The position numbers were made by a program, and so were the translations under genes. The notes beneath the pieces were generated by a model. That model had not been told where the DNA came from. It was given only the letters and a program-made list of their open reading frames with translations, and made no database searches. Below, one piece after another: positions 34,642 through 42,868 of a stretch of 64,000 nt of DNA (its first letter is position 1; each line of letters begins with the position of its first letter). Source of the stretch: Flavobacterium nackdongense (lineage in GTDB: Bacteria; Bacteroidota; Bacteroidia; Flavobacteriales; Flavobacteriaceae); NCBI RefSeq assembly GCF_004355225.1, contig NZ_CP037933.1, positions 3,472,001 to 3,536,000 on the forward strand. The letters are read 5' to 3'.

Positions 34642-35792
34642 TTTTTGTTTGATATTTGAGACCAAACCTCCAAGTATTTCTCGGCTATTTTACTATAGTT
34701 ATGTTCCTGCTCAACAAATGCTCTCGCTCGTTTGCTAATGGCTTTAAGTTCTTCGGGATTTTCTATCAAAAAAGACAGTTCTTCGACTAAAGATTTTACA
34801 TTTGGTAAAGCATTGATAGCTACTTTTTCGGTCAAATAGTATTGTTTCATAAATTCATTTTCTGCTCCTGTAAAAACCACTTTCCCTTTCGCCATCGCTT
34901 CAAGCGCATTGTAACCTTGGTCGTAACTATATACTTGATCTAGTAAAATATGGGCTTTGTTGTACGCCCCGATATATTGTTTATAAGGTATGCTTCGGGT
35001 AACAATGATTTCAACTTGATTGGGATATTTTTCTGTAATTATTTCTACAGCTTTTTCAAAAAAATGGCTTCCTTTTTTAACCGCACTACGGTTGTTAATC
35101 CCCAGAAAAATGATAATTTTATCTTCAATAACCAACGGTTTATATTCAATAGTGTCTGTATTTATAGGATTTGGAATGAAATGCGAATGGTACCCCATTG
35201 CTTCCATCGGGATTTTATAATCTAAGTCTGAGGTGATAAAAGAAGTGCAGTTTTTGTACAAACTGTCAAAAGTTTTTCGATAGCTTTTTGTTCTGTATTT
35301 AAGCGTAAATTGCAATTGTTTTTCTAACGACTTTTCCTCGAAGTACGGACTTAGAATCGAGTATTTCATTTTTTGTTGCAGTAGATAATCTACAACTGGG
35401 GTCTCGTCACCACAAATTAGTAAGCTACGACTTTTGATAGTTTTAAATAGTTTTTTATACAGAATTCTGGACAAAAAGGGGTAGGATTCAATAGCATCAG
35501 AATTGATGAACTGAACGTGATCAAACTCTTTTTGTTTTAGAATAAAACTGTAAAAACGAATAGCTCGTTCAATTTTTTCTAAATCAATTGTTGTTATTTT
35601 AAAAATACCATTTTTCACTCTTTGAATGAACCAAAAATCGGAAACAAAAGCCGAATGTAGGGAGTAATCTACATCATATTTTTTAAAATTGTCGCCAGAA
35701 GCAACAAGAAGGACTTCGTGTCCTAAAGCTTGTAAGCCTTCTTTTAGTGAGTTGTGTAATCGACTGTATTCTCCTATCAAAAGTATTTTCAT
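34638..35792 (-). CDS. glycosyltransferase family 4-like protein
   Basis: A 384-residue GT-B fold glycosyltransferase. The N-terminal KILLIGEYSRLHNSLKEGL and the C-terminal donor domain with GYNALEAMAKGKVVFTGAENEF (E-x7-E type region, about 295-315) support GT4/GT1 assignment. It adds one sugar of the surface glycan on the cytoplasmic side. It runs opposite to its neighbours in the locus, convergent with wzx and divergent from the GT2 at 35837. The start region of the latter lies directly upstream. Confidence 0.82.
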   Translation of the reverse strand: MKILLIGEYSRLHNSLKEGLQALGHEVLLVASGDNFKKYDVDYSLHSAFVSDFWFIQRVKNGIFKITTIDLEKIERAIRFYSFILKQKEFDHVQFINSDAIESYPFLSRILYKKLFKTIKSRSLLICGDETPVVDYLLQQKMKYSILSPYFEEKSLEKQLQFTLKYRTKSYRKTFDSLYKNCTSFITSDLDYKIPMEAMGYHSHFIPNPINTDTIEYKPLVIEDKIIIFLGINNRSAVKKGSHFFEKAVEIITEKYPNQVEIIVTRSIPYKQYIGAYNKAHILLDQVYSYDQGYNALEAMAKGKVVFTGAENEFMKQYYLTEKVAINALPNVKSLVEELSFLIENPEELKAISKRARAFVEQEHNYSKIAEKYLEVWSQISNKN

Positions 35793-35810
35793 TTCTCAGG
35801 CATAAATTGC

Positions 35811-35818
35811 TATATTTG
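35811..35818 (+). promoter_or_regulatory. -7 promoter box of the GT2-fdtA pair
   Basis: TATATTTG, exact TAnnTTTG, 18 bases before the TTG at 35837. It rules out upstream in-frame starts that overlap the divergent GT4 gene. Confidence 0.65.
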
Positions 35819-35836
35819 TGTAAATATACTAACAAA

Positions 35837-36682
35837 TTGATTACCGATTTTAAAAACCCTGATTTAGAAATACTGGTTGCAACCTTGAATCGGAACTCGC
35901 TAGATTTTTTGATTCCGATGTTTCCTTTTTGTCATTTTTCGGAATACTCTATTTTGGTTGTCAATCAAACGCAAGCATCTAATTTGCTGGTTTCAGAATT
36001 TGATTCGGTTCGAGTGATCAATTCTTTTGAAAAGGGATTGTCTAAAAGTAGAAATTTGGCACTAGAAAATACAATCGGAAAAATTGTTTTAATTGCTGAT
36101 GATGATGTGGTTTTTTTGCCGGACTTTCAACAAAATATTTTGGAGGAATACAAACAAAATCCTAGTGTTGCCGCTATTTGTTTTCAAACAATTACTAATG
36201 AAGGTTTTTTGTATAGTAAATATCCTAAATCTGCAAAGGAATTAAGTTTTACCAATTTAAGAAAGGTATTGTCGATAGAAGTGACGTGTAGGGTTGGAAA
36301 TTTAAATATGAAAAATTGCAGATTTAATGAGTTTTTTGGTTTGGGAGCCCAATTTCAAGATTCTGAAACGTTTTTTTTTCTCCGAAATATCAAGCATAAG
36401 GGATTGAAAGTTGTATTTGCACCAAAAAGTATTGTGGTCCACAAGCCTTTTTCATCCAGTGATGATGCGAGTTCTGATCGAGTAATTTATGCGCGAATGG
36501 CGGGATTTTACAAACGATATAGTTGGATTGCTTATGTATTACTACTGAAGTATATATTTTTTGTGTTTAGAAAATATGATTTTCCTGCTAAGGAAATTAA
36601 AAATAAATTTAGTATTGGATTAGCGGGTATTAACGATTATAAAGTAATTTTGAATAAAAAATTAGATTCATCTTATGAATAA
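35837..36682 (+). CDS. glycosyltransferase family 2
   Basis: A 281-residue GT-A glycosyltransferase with DLEILVATLNRNSLDFL, the donor region GLSKSRNLALENTIG and the metal-binding DDDVVFLPDF (about residue 85). The start is TTG at 35837. The open frame extends upstream to 35747, but that part overlaps the divergent GT4 gene and precedes the promoter box. The 3' end overlaps fdtA by eight bases, giving probable translational coupling. The sugar transferred is not known. Confidence 0.85.
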   Translation: MITDFKNPDLEILVATLNRNSLDFLIPMFPFCHFSEYSILVVNQTQASNLLVSEFDSVRVINSFEKGLSKSRNLALENTIGKIVLIADDDVVFLPDFQQNILEEYKQNPSVAAICFQTITNEGFLYSKYPKSAKELSFTNLRKVLSIEVTCRVGNLNMKNCRFNEFFGLGAQFQDSETFFFLRNIKHKGLKVVFAPKSIVVHKPFSSSDDASSDRVIYARMAGFYKRYSWIAYVLLLKYIFFVFRKYDFPAKEIKNKFSIGLAGINDYKVILNKKLDSSYE

Positions 36683-37094
36683 AGCAGCTTTTTATGAGCT
36701 TATCCATCTTCCAAAAATTCACGATACCCGTGGAAATCTCTCGGTTATTGAAGGTGACACAATACCTTTCGAAATAAAAAGGGTGTATTATTTATATGAC
36801 GTTCCTAGTGGAAGTGAACGCGGCGGACATGCCCATATCGAACAATTGGAATTTCTTATTGCGCTAAGTGGCAGTTTTGATGTGGTATTAAAGAACGGCA
36901 CTTCCGAAACAATTATTACACTCAATAAACCTAATATAGGGCTTTTGATTCCCATTGGAATTTGGAGAGAATTGCAAAATTTTTCTTCTGGTTCGGTTTG
37001 CTTAGTCCTGGCATCGGACGTTTTTGCTGAGGAAGATTATATCCGTGATTTTGAAGATTTTGAATTATTTAAAAAAGGAATTTCCAAAACCTAA
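36675..37094 (+). CDS. fdtA: sugar 3,4-ketoisomerase, WxcM-like cupin (FdtA/QdtA)
   Basis: A 139-residue single-domain cupin that converts dTDP-4-keto-6-deoxyglucose to a 3-keto isomer, the substrate of FdtB. Conserved motifs are IHDTRGNLSVIEG, RVYYLYDVPSGSERGGHAH (the catalytic histidines) and LLIPIGIWRELQNFSSGSVCLVLAS. FdtA and QdtA differ in the C4 configuration of the product and cannot be distinguished by eye. It overlaps the upstream GT2 by eight bases and the convergent GT2 by 30 bases. Its pairing with the aminotransferase at 32244 defines a dTDP-3-amino sugar pathway. Confidence 0.9.
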   Translation: MNKAAFYELIHLPKIHDTRGNLSVIEGDTIPFEIKRVYYLYDVPSGSERGGHAHIEQLEFLIALSGSFDVVLKNGTSETIITLNKPNIGLLIPIGIWRELQNFSSGSVCLVLASDVFAEEDYIRDFEDFELFKKGISKT

Positions 37095-37991
37095 ATTAGC
37101 CCAAAATAGCTGAAATGCAATAAGCAGTTTTAACATTGAAGTTGGTAATTGGAGTAATAATCTTTTTTTTAAAGTCAAATTTTCGAAATCAATAGCTTTG
37201 TAAAATTGCTGAAATGAATCTTTGTCGCCAATTATTTTTGATTTTATAGCCAACGAAAACCGATTTAAATCCAGAAATTTTTTCAAACCCAGATTCGATT
37301 TTTCTAATAAATCATATTTAGAAAAATCCAGTGACTCAATACTGATTTTATGATTTTTAGAAAGACTTTTGTCGTCATAAACATAGCGTGCTAGTATTTT
37401 CCAAGAAAACAAAATGGGGTAAACCAATCCAATTCTAATCCACATATCAGTATCTTCACCGCTTTTTAAACGGAGGTCAAAGTGGCCTATGTGTTCAAAA
37501 ACACTTTTGTGAAAAACGGCTGAAGAAGAGCAAAGTACGGTTCTTTTTTTACTAGCTGAAAAGTAATTTACGATCTCAAAACTGGCTGTTTTTTGGATAG
37601 AATATGTCGCTGGAATAATTTTTTTTGAAGTTTCAATTTCTATTGCCGATGAAAATACGTTTAGTTTAGTATGGAGTTTGATATTTTGAAACATTTCCTC
37701 TAAAAAAGTGGGATACCAATAATCGTCAGCATCAATAAAGGCTAGATATTCGGAATTAGCTTTTTTAATTCCAAAATTTCTTGCCGAGGAAACGCCTCCA
37801 TTTTCTTTGTAATAATATTGTATTCTTGCCTCTTTGTTTTGAAGCACTTTTTCTTCGCTTTTGTCGGTTGATCCATCATTGACAATTATAATTTCAAAAT
37901 CAGTAAAAGTCTGCGAAAGAACACTTTTCAATGTCTTTTGAATAAATTTTTCTTTATTGTACAAAGGGATGATTATCGAAAAGTAGGACAT
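37065..37991 (-). CDS. glycosyltransferase family 2
   Basis: A 308-residue GT-A enzyme: FSIIIPLYNKEKFIQKTL, IIVNDGSTDKS, YLAFIDADDYWYPTFLEEM and the C-terminal half with GEDTDMWIRIG. ATG at 37991 is favoured over an upstream start at 38012 that would run into the preceding gene. The final 30 bases overlap fdtA on the opposite strand. It follows another GT2 gene with five bases between them. Confidence 0.87.
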   Translation of the reverse strand: MSYFSIIIPLYNKEKFIQKTLKSVLSQTFTDFEIIIVNDGSTDKSEEKVLQNKEARIQYYYKENGGVSSARNFGIKKANSEYLAFIDADDYWYPTFLEEMFQNIKLHTKLNVFSSAIEIETSKKIIPATYSIQKTASFEIVNYFSASKKRTVLCSSSAVFHKSVFEHIGHFDLRLKSGEDTDMWIRIGLVYPILFSWKILARYVYDDKSLSKNHKISIESLDFSKYDLLEKSNLGLKKFLDLNRFSLAIKSKIIGDKDSFQQFYKAIDFENLTLKKRLLLQLPTSMLKLLIAFQLFWANLGFGNSFFK

Positions 37992-37996
37992 AAGTA

Positions 37997-38875
37997 TTAT
38001 TTTAATGTACAAAAATAACCTAGTCGGTAAAGATCAAAACAGATTAAATTTGGATTTTTATTTAGAATCAATTTCTTTAAAATAGGTTCTGAAATGCTGA
38101 AAATATGCTTCGTTAGTGACAATAACCCGTATTTTTTTAGTGTTTTATACTGTTTTATTAAAGGACTTATGAGTTCAATTTTTTCACCCTCAATCAGAAA
38201 ATATTTTCTGCTTTCGACCGCTTTAAGACTTTTAGCAAAGAATATTTCGTTCGTATCAAGGCCTAAATGGTAAATAGGATTTTCTATATGAAAAACATCT
38301 ATTTTATGGGTGAAAAGCTGGTATGCAAAGAAGATGTCCATTCCATAAAAGGAATTTTCATTGGCATAATTAGTAGTTAAAAAAGTCTTTTTTTGGATTA
38401 ATATATTCCCTGAAAATACATATTGATATGGGTTTTGATTTCTTTCTGAAGCTGTTTTCTCTTCTCGCTCTTTGCCGTATTTGTATCTCAAAATATTTGG
38501 ACTATTGTGTTTGCTATTTTCATAACAATAACCCCCTAAAATAACTTGATTCTCAGGTTTTATACTTTCTAAATAACTAAGAATAAAACTTGAATTTACT
38601 GGAATCACATCTGCATCTAAAAACAAAAGCCATTCGAAGCGAGCCTGATGAGCCAACTTATTTCTGGTATAAGTGCGTCCTGAATTTTTAGATTCTGTAT
38701 TAAAGTGGCAATTTTCCCAATTATTTATAATTTGATTTTCTTTTAAGCAATCGGTAGAGGCATCGTCGAGAACCAGAATTTCGAACTCAATTTCACATTC
38801 CAAACATTGCTTCCGCAATTCCAAAACCAATGGAACTACATTATAATTATAAGTCGGAATGAGAATAGAAAGCAT
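37997..38875 (-). CDS. glycosyltransferase family 2
   Basis: A 292-residue GT-A enzyme: [49 protein letters not shown] and the acceptor-side NENSFYGMDIFFAYQLF. Its stop is five bases before the next GT2 gene, and its start touches the stop of ftsE. It is thus probably transcribed from the ftsE promoter into the sugar locus. Confidence 0.87.
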   Translation of the reverse strand: MLSILIPTYNYNVVPLVLELRKQCLECEIEFEILVLDDASTDCLKENQIINNWENCHFNTESKNSGRTYTRNKLAHQARFEWLLFLDADVIPVNSSFILSYLESIKPENQVILGGYCYENSKHNSPNILRYKYGKEREEKTASERNQNPYQYVFSGNILIQKKTFLTTNYANENSFYGMDIFFAYQLFTHKIDVFHIENPIYHLGLDTNEIFFAKSLKAVESRKYFLIEGEKIELISPLIKQYKTLKKYGLLSLTKHIFSISEPILKKLILNKNPNLICFDLYRLGYFCTLK

Positions 38876-39558
38876 TACACTGTTTTTTGAACCACTTCAA
38901 AAAGGCTCGAATCCTCACATTTCAAAGTTTTTGAAGGGAATTTCATCAATAAAGCATAATCGTGAGTAGCCATAATAACCGTTTTACCAGCTGCGTTTAT
39001 TTTTTTCAAAACTTCAAGTACTTCAACACTAGTTTGTGGATCCAAATTTCCAGTAGGTTCATCGGCAAGAATTATTTCCGGATTATTGAGCAAAGCACGT
39101 GCGATTGCAACACGTTGTTGCTCACCTCCAGAGAGTTGATGCGGCATTTTATTAGCATATTCTTTTACGCCTACTTTTTCTAAAACCTCGTCAATTTTGT
39201 TTTGAATCTCGGTTTCGTCTGTCCATCCCGTTGCTTTGAGTACAAAATGCAAATTGTCTTTTACATTGCGATCGGGCAATAATTGAAAATCTTGGAAAAC
39301 AAAGCCTATTTTTCGTCTCAAAAACGGAATATCATCCTCTTTTAATGTCACTAAATCAAAATCCATAATGTTGCCTTCGCCTTCAGACAGCGGCAAATCG
39401 GCATAAAGTGTCTTCATAAAACTACTTTTTCCAGTTCCCGTTTTTCCGATGATATAGATAAATTCTCCTTGTTTTACTTCAAGATTTACGTTGGATAAAA
39501 TGGTTCTTCCTCCTTGAACTATGGTTACATTTTTTAAAGACAATACAGATTGTGACAT
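38875..39558 (-). CDS. ftsE: ABC transporter ATP-binding protein, FtsE type
   Basis: A 227-residue ATPase with Walker [11 protein letters not shown] (about residue 38), Q-loop [11 protein letters not shown], signature [16 protein letters not shown] and Walker [13 protein letters not shown]. The [13 protein letters not shown] and DEPTGNLDP contexts match FtsE, which with FtsX activates cell-wall hydrolysis at division. No ftsX lies nearby, as is common in Bacteroidota. ATG at 39558 ([12 protein letters not shown]) is preferred to an in-frame start 15 codons upstream. The upstream gap holds a heptamer tract. Confidence 0.88.
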   Translation of the reverse strand: MSQSVLSLKNVTIVQGGRTILSNVNLEVKQGEFIYIIGKTGTGKSSFMKTLYADLPLSEGEGNIMDFDLVTLKEDDIPFLRRKIGFVFQDFQLLPDRNVKDNLHFVLKATGWTDETEIQNKIDEVLEKVGVKEYANKMPHQLSGGEQQRVAIARALLNNPEIILADEPTGNLDPQTSVEVLEVLKKINAAGKTVIMATHDYALLMKFPSKTLKCEDSSLFEVVQKTV

Positions 39559-39595
39559 AAGGCAATTTATTTTATTTGGTAAAAGTAAGGAAATA

Positions 39596-39649
39596 AATTC
39601 CAAAATTTAAATTCCAAATTCCAAAACCAATAAATAAATTCCAAAATCT
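39596..39649. repeat. degenerate heptamer tract
   Basis: Units aattcca, aaattta, aattcca, aattcca, aaaccaa continue in seven-base register from 39596, with a one-base slip before another aattcca at 39637. They lie between ftsE and the TPR gene. Confidence 0.65.
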
Positions 39650-39735
39650 TAATTTCAGTCTTATACTCTTTGTAATGTTAAAAAGATGTTTATAATAAAA
39701 CCCAAAAGCATTTCGTTATACCCTACAGAATACAA

Positions 39736-39743
39736 TACATTTG
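39736..39743 (+). promoter_or_regulatory. -7 promoter box of the TPR gene
   Basis: TACATTTG, exact TAnnTTTG, 20 bases upstream of the ATG at 39764. It lies inside the longer open frame and so fixes the start downstream. Confidence 0.65.
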
Positions 39744-39763
39744 ACTACTTTAATAGAAAAAAA

Positions 39764-42700
39764 ATGCAAAAAATTTCAAGACTCTTATTTATACTTTTTT
39801 TTATAAGTCTTTCCACAATTTCAGCCCAAAAATCAGCAATTTATACTCAGGAATCCAAAGATTTTGACAAAGCACTTTCGTTATATAACGAACATCAATA
39901 TGCCTCTGCACAGCTTATTTTCGAAAAAGTTAAGTCGGCTGCAGCCAATGAAGAACTCAAATCCGACTGTTCGTATTATGTTGCCAACTGCGCCATTCGC
40001 ACCAATCAACCCAATGCCGACGTTTTGATGGAACGTTTTGTGACCGATTATCCTACGAGCCGAAAACAAAATCAGGCTTATATCGAAGTGGCTCATTATT
40101 ATTTCAAACAAGGCAGTTATCCTCAGGCTTTGAAATGGTTCGAAAAAGTAGATGAATCCTATTTGAGTTATAGTGAACAAGACAAATTCAATTTTCAAAA
40201 AGGCTACAGTTTTTTTAGTTCCAAAAACAAAAAGGAAGCCACAACCTATTTCAATAAAGTAGCCAATTCCCCAGAATACGGTTCGCAAGCCAAGTATTAT
40301 CTCGGTTTTATGGCCTATGAAGGCGACGATTACAAGCAAGCTACAAAGTATTTCGACGAAGTTTCGGGCGAAGAAAAATACAAGGAAAAATTGTCCTATT
40401 ACCAAGCCGATATGAATTTCAAGCTTGGGAATTTCCAAAAAGCGATTGATTTAGGATTAAAAGCAATGCCCAAATCGAATGCCATAGAACAATCGGAATT
40501 GAACAAAATCATTGGCGAAAGCTATTTCAATTTGAAACAATACGCCAAATCCATTCCGTATTTGGCTTTATATAAAGGCAAAAAAGGAAAATGGAACAAC
40601 ACCGATTTCTACCAATTGGGTTATGCTTATTTTATGCAAAAGGATTATGAAAACGCTATTTCACAATTCAATAAGATCATCAACGGTAAAGATTTCGTAG
40701 CCCAAAATGCCTATTATCATTTGGGCGAAAGTTACCTGAACTTGGACAAAAAACAACAAGCCTTGAACGCTTTCAAGAATGCTTCTGAAATGGAATTTGA
40801 TGCCGCCATTCAGGAAGATGCAAGCTTGAATTATGCCAAATTGAGTTACGAAATTGGGAATTCTTACCAAAGTACACCAGCTGTTTTGATGGCTTTTATT
40901 AAAAAATATCCAAACAACGCCAACAATTCGGAGATTGAAAGATTGTTGATTGATTCCTATATCTCATCAAGAAACTACAAGGAAGCCTTGATTTTATTAG
41001 AGAAAAATAAATCTCCCGAAAATAAATTGGCCTACCAAAAAGTAACTTTTTATCGTGGATTGGAATTATATACTGACGGGAAATATCAGGAAGCGGCAAC
41101 CCAGTTCGAAAATTCGTTAGACCAACAAAAAGATGCCAAATTCACGGCTCGTGCCACGTTCTGGAAAGGCGAAATCCAATATGTTTTGGGCGATTTCAAA
41201 AATGCTTTGTTGAGTTATAAACAATTTCAAGGTTTGGCTGCTGCCAAGGAAACGCCAGAATACAAAAATGTTAATTATAATGTTGCTTATTCGTATTTCA
41301 AGTTGAAAGAATACGATCAAGCGGGCAATTATTTCCAAAACCAAATTGATAATTTAAAAGACGACAAAGTACGTTTGAATGATTCCTACTTGCGTTTGGC
41401 GGATTGTCGATTCGTGACTTCAAAATATACGGCGGCTCTCGAAGCATACAACAAGGTAATCGAATTGAAAAGCGTCGATGCCGATTATGCCTATTTTCAA
41501 AAAGCCTTGTGCTATGGATTTAATTCCAAAAACGATAAAAAAATTCAGGAACTTAATGCTTTCTTGCAATTGTATCCCAAATCGGAATACAGAGACGACG
41601 CCTTTTTTGAACTTGGAAATACCTATGTTGCCGAGAACAAACAAGACCTTGCCATAAAAACCTACGATAAATTGAATGCTGAATTCAAAAACGGTTCGTT
41701 CACTTCCAAGGCGATTTTGCGCCAAGGTTTAGTCTATTATAATGCCGACAAAGATGAGCAAGCCTTGGTAAAATTCAAGAAAGTGGCCGCCGATTTTCCT
41801 AAAACTCCCGAGGCTCTCGAAGCAGTTTCTACAGCTAGATTGATTTATGTCGATAACGGAAAAGTAGATGAATACGCCACTTGGGTTCGCACTTTGGATT
41901 TTGTTGCCGTAACCGATGCCGAGTTGGATAACGACACTTACGAAGCGGCTGAAAAACAATATTTGCAAAACAATACCAAGCAAGCCATTTCGGGATTTAG
42001 CGGTTATGTTTCTAAATTTCCAAACGGAATTCACTCTTTAAAGGCTAATTTTTATTTGGCACAACTATATTTTTCGGATGGACAAGAAAGTAAATCCATT
42101 CCTAATTTTGAGTATGTTATCGCACAGCCACGTAGCGAATTTACGGAACAATCTTTGGCTCGATTAGCACAAATTTTCTTGAAAAATGAAGAAATTTCGA
42201 AAGCGATTCCTGTATTGACGCGATTAGAAAACGAAGCCGATTTTCCACAAAACAAAACTTTCGCCCAATCCAATTTGATGAAATCCTATTATGACAACAA
42301 GGATTATCCCAATTCGGTGGTGTATGCCGAGAAGGTTTTGGCAAATCCAAAAACCGATGATAATGTGAAAAGTGATGCACAAATTATTATTGCTCGTGCG
42401 GCAATTCAAACAGGAGATGAGACTAAAGCACGTTCCGCTTACGCCAAATTACAAACTATTGCCAAAGGAGAATTGGCCGCCGAAGCCTTATTTTATGATG
42501 CCTATTTCAAAAATAAAGATGGAAAATTTGAAGCTTCGAATGAAGTTGTTCAAAAACTAGCCAAGAATTATTCTGGTTACAAATATTTTGGAGCCAAAGG
42601 TCTAATCTTGATGGCAAAGAATTTTTATGGTTTGAAAGATAGCTTTCAAGCGACTTATATTTTAGATAGTGTCATAAAAAACTTCACCGATTTCCCTGAT

Positions 42701-42778
42701 GTAGTTTCGGAAGCCCAAACAGAATTGAATGCCATCAAAAGTGAAGAGGCCAAAACAAATTCATCAGTAGCCCCCTAA
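39764..42778 (+). CDS. large periplasmic tetratricopeptide repeat protein
   Basis: A 1004-residue exported protein: the signal peptide (ISRLLFILFFISLSTISAQ) is followed by about 20 degenerate TPR units, for example AKYYLGFMAYEGDDYKQATKYFDE and NTYVAENKQDLAIKTYDKL. ATG at 39764 is chosen over an open frame from 39686 because the promoter box falls between them. TPR solenoids of this size act as assembly platforms in the cell envelope. It is followed by an outer membrane beta-barrel gene, which suggests a joint function. The last residues and stop (gcc ccc taa) belong to a GC-rich palindromic repeat at 42769. Confidence 0.85.
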   Translation: MQKISRLLFILFFISLSTISAQKSAIYTQESKDFDKALSLYNEHQYASAQLIFEKVKSAAANEELKSDCSYYVANCAIRTNQPNADVLMERFVTDYPTSRKQNQAYIEVAHYYFKQGSYPQALKWFEKVDESYLSYSEQDKFNFQKGYSFFSSKNKKEATTYFNKVANSPEYGSQAKYYLGFMAYEGDDYKQATKYFDEVSGEEKYKEKLSYYQADMNFKLGNFQKAIDLGLKAMPKSNAIEQSELNKIIGESYFNLKQYAKSIPYLALYKGKKGKWNNTDFYQLGYAYFMQKDYENAISQFNKIINGKDFVAQNAYYHLGESYLNLDKKQQALNAFKNASEMEFDAAIQEDASLNYAKLSYEIGNSYQSTPAVLMAFIKKYPNNANNSEIERLLIDSYISSRNYKEALILLEKNKSPENKLAYQKVTFYRGLELYTDGKYQEAATQFENSLDQQKDAKFTARATFWKGEIQYVLGDFKNALLSYKQFQGLAAAKETPEYKNVNYNVAYSYFKLKEYDQAGNYFQNQIDNLKDDKVRLNDSYLRLADCRFVTSKYTAALEAYNKVIELKSVDADYAYFQKALCYGFNSKNDKKIQELNAFLQLYPKSEYRDDAFFELGNTYVAENKQDLAIKTYDKLNAEFKNGSFTSKAILRQGLVYYNADKDEQALVKFKKVAADFPKTPEALEAVSTARLIYVDNGKVDEYATWVRTLDFVAVTDAELDNDTYEAAEKQYLQNNTKQAISGFSGYVSKFPNGIHSLKANFYLAQLYFSDGQESKSIPNFEYVIAQPRSEFTEQSLARLAQIFLKNEEISKAIPVLTRLENEADFPQNKTFAQSNLMKSYYDNKDYPNSVVYAEKVLANPKTDDNVKSDAQIIIARAAIQTGDETKARSAYAKLQTIAKGELAAEALFYDAYFKNKDGKFEASNEVVQKLAKNYSGYKYFGAKGLILMAKNFYGLKDSFQATYILDSVIKNFTDFPDVVSEAQTELNAIKSEEAKTNSSVAP

Positions 42779-42794
42779 CCCCCGAAGGGGGAAC
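42769..42794 (+). repeat. GC-rich palindromic element, copy 2
   Basis: Core CCCCCTAACCCCCGAAGGGG. Its reverse complement occurs at 42931-42956 with three differences in 26 bases. It contains the stop codon of the TPR gene. Confidence 0.85.
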
Positions 42795-42868
42795 CTAAAA
42801 TAATAATGTATAAATACTAATTTCTAAGCCTTCAAAAACTTTTTTAGGCAGGAATAAAAAATTATAAA

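Noticed and set aside
39881-40438. A 185-codon open frame antisense to the TPR gene
   Set aside because: It is a complementary-frame artefact of repeated TPR codons, and similar shadows recur along the gene on the same strand.
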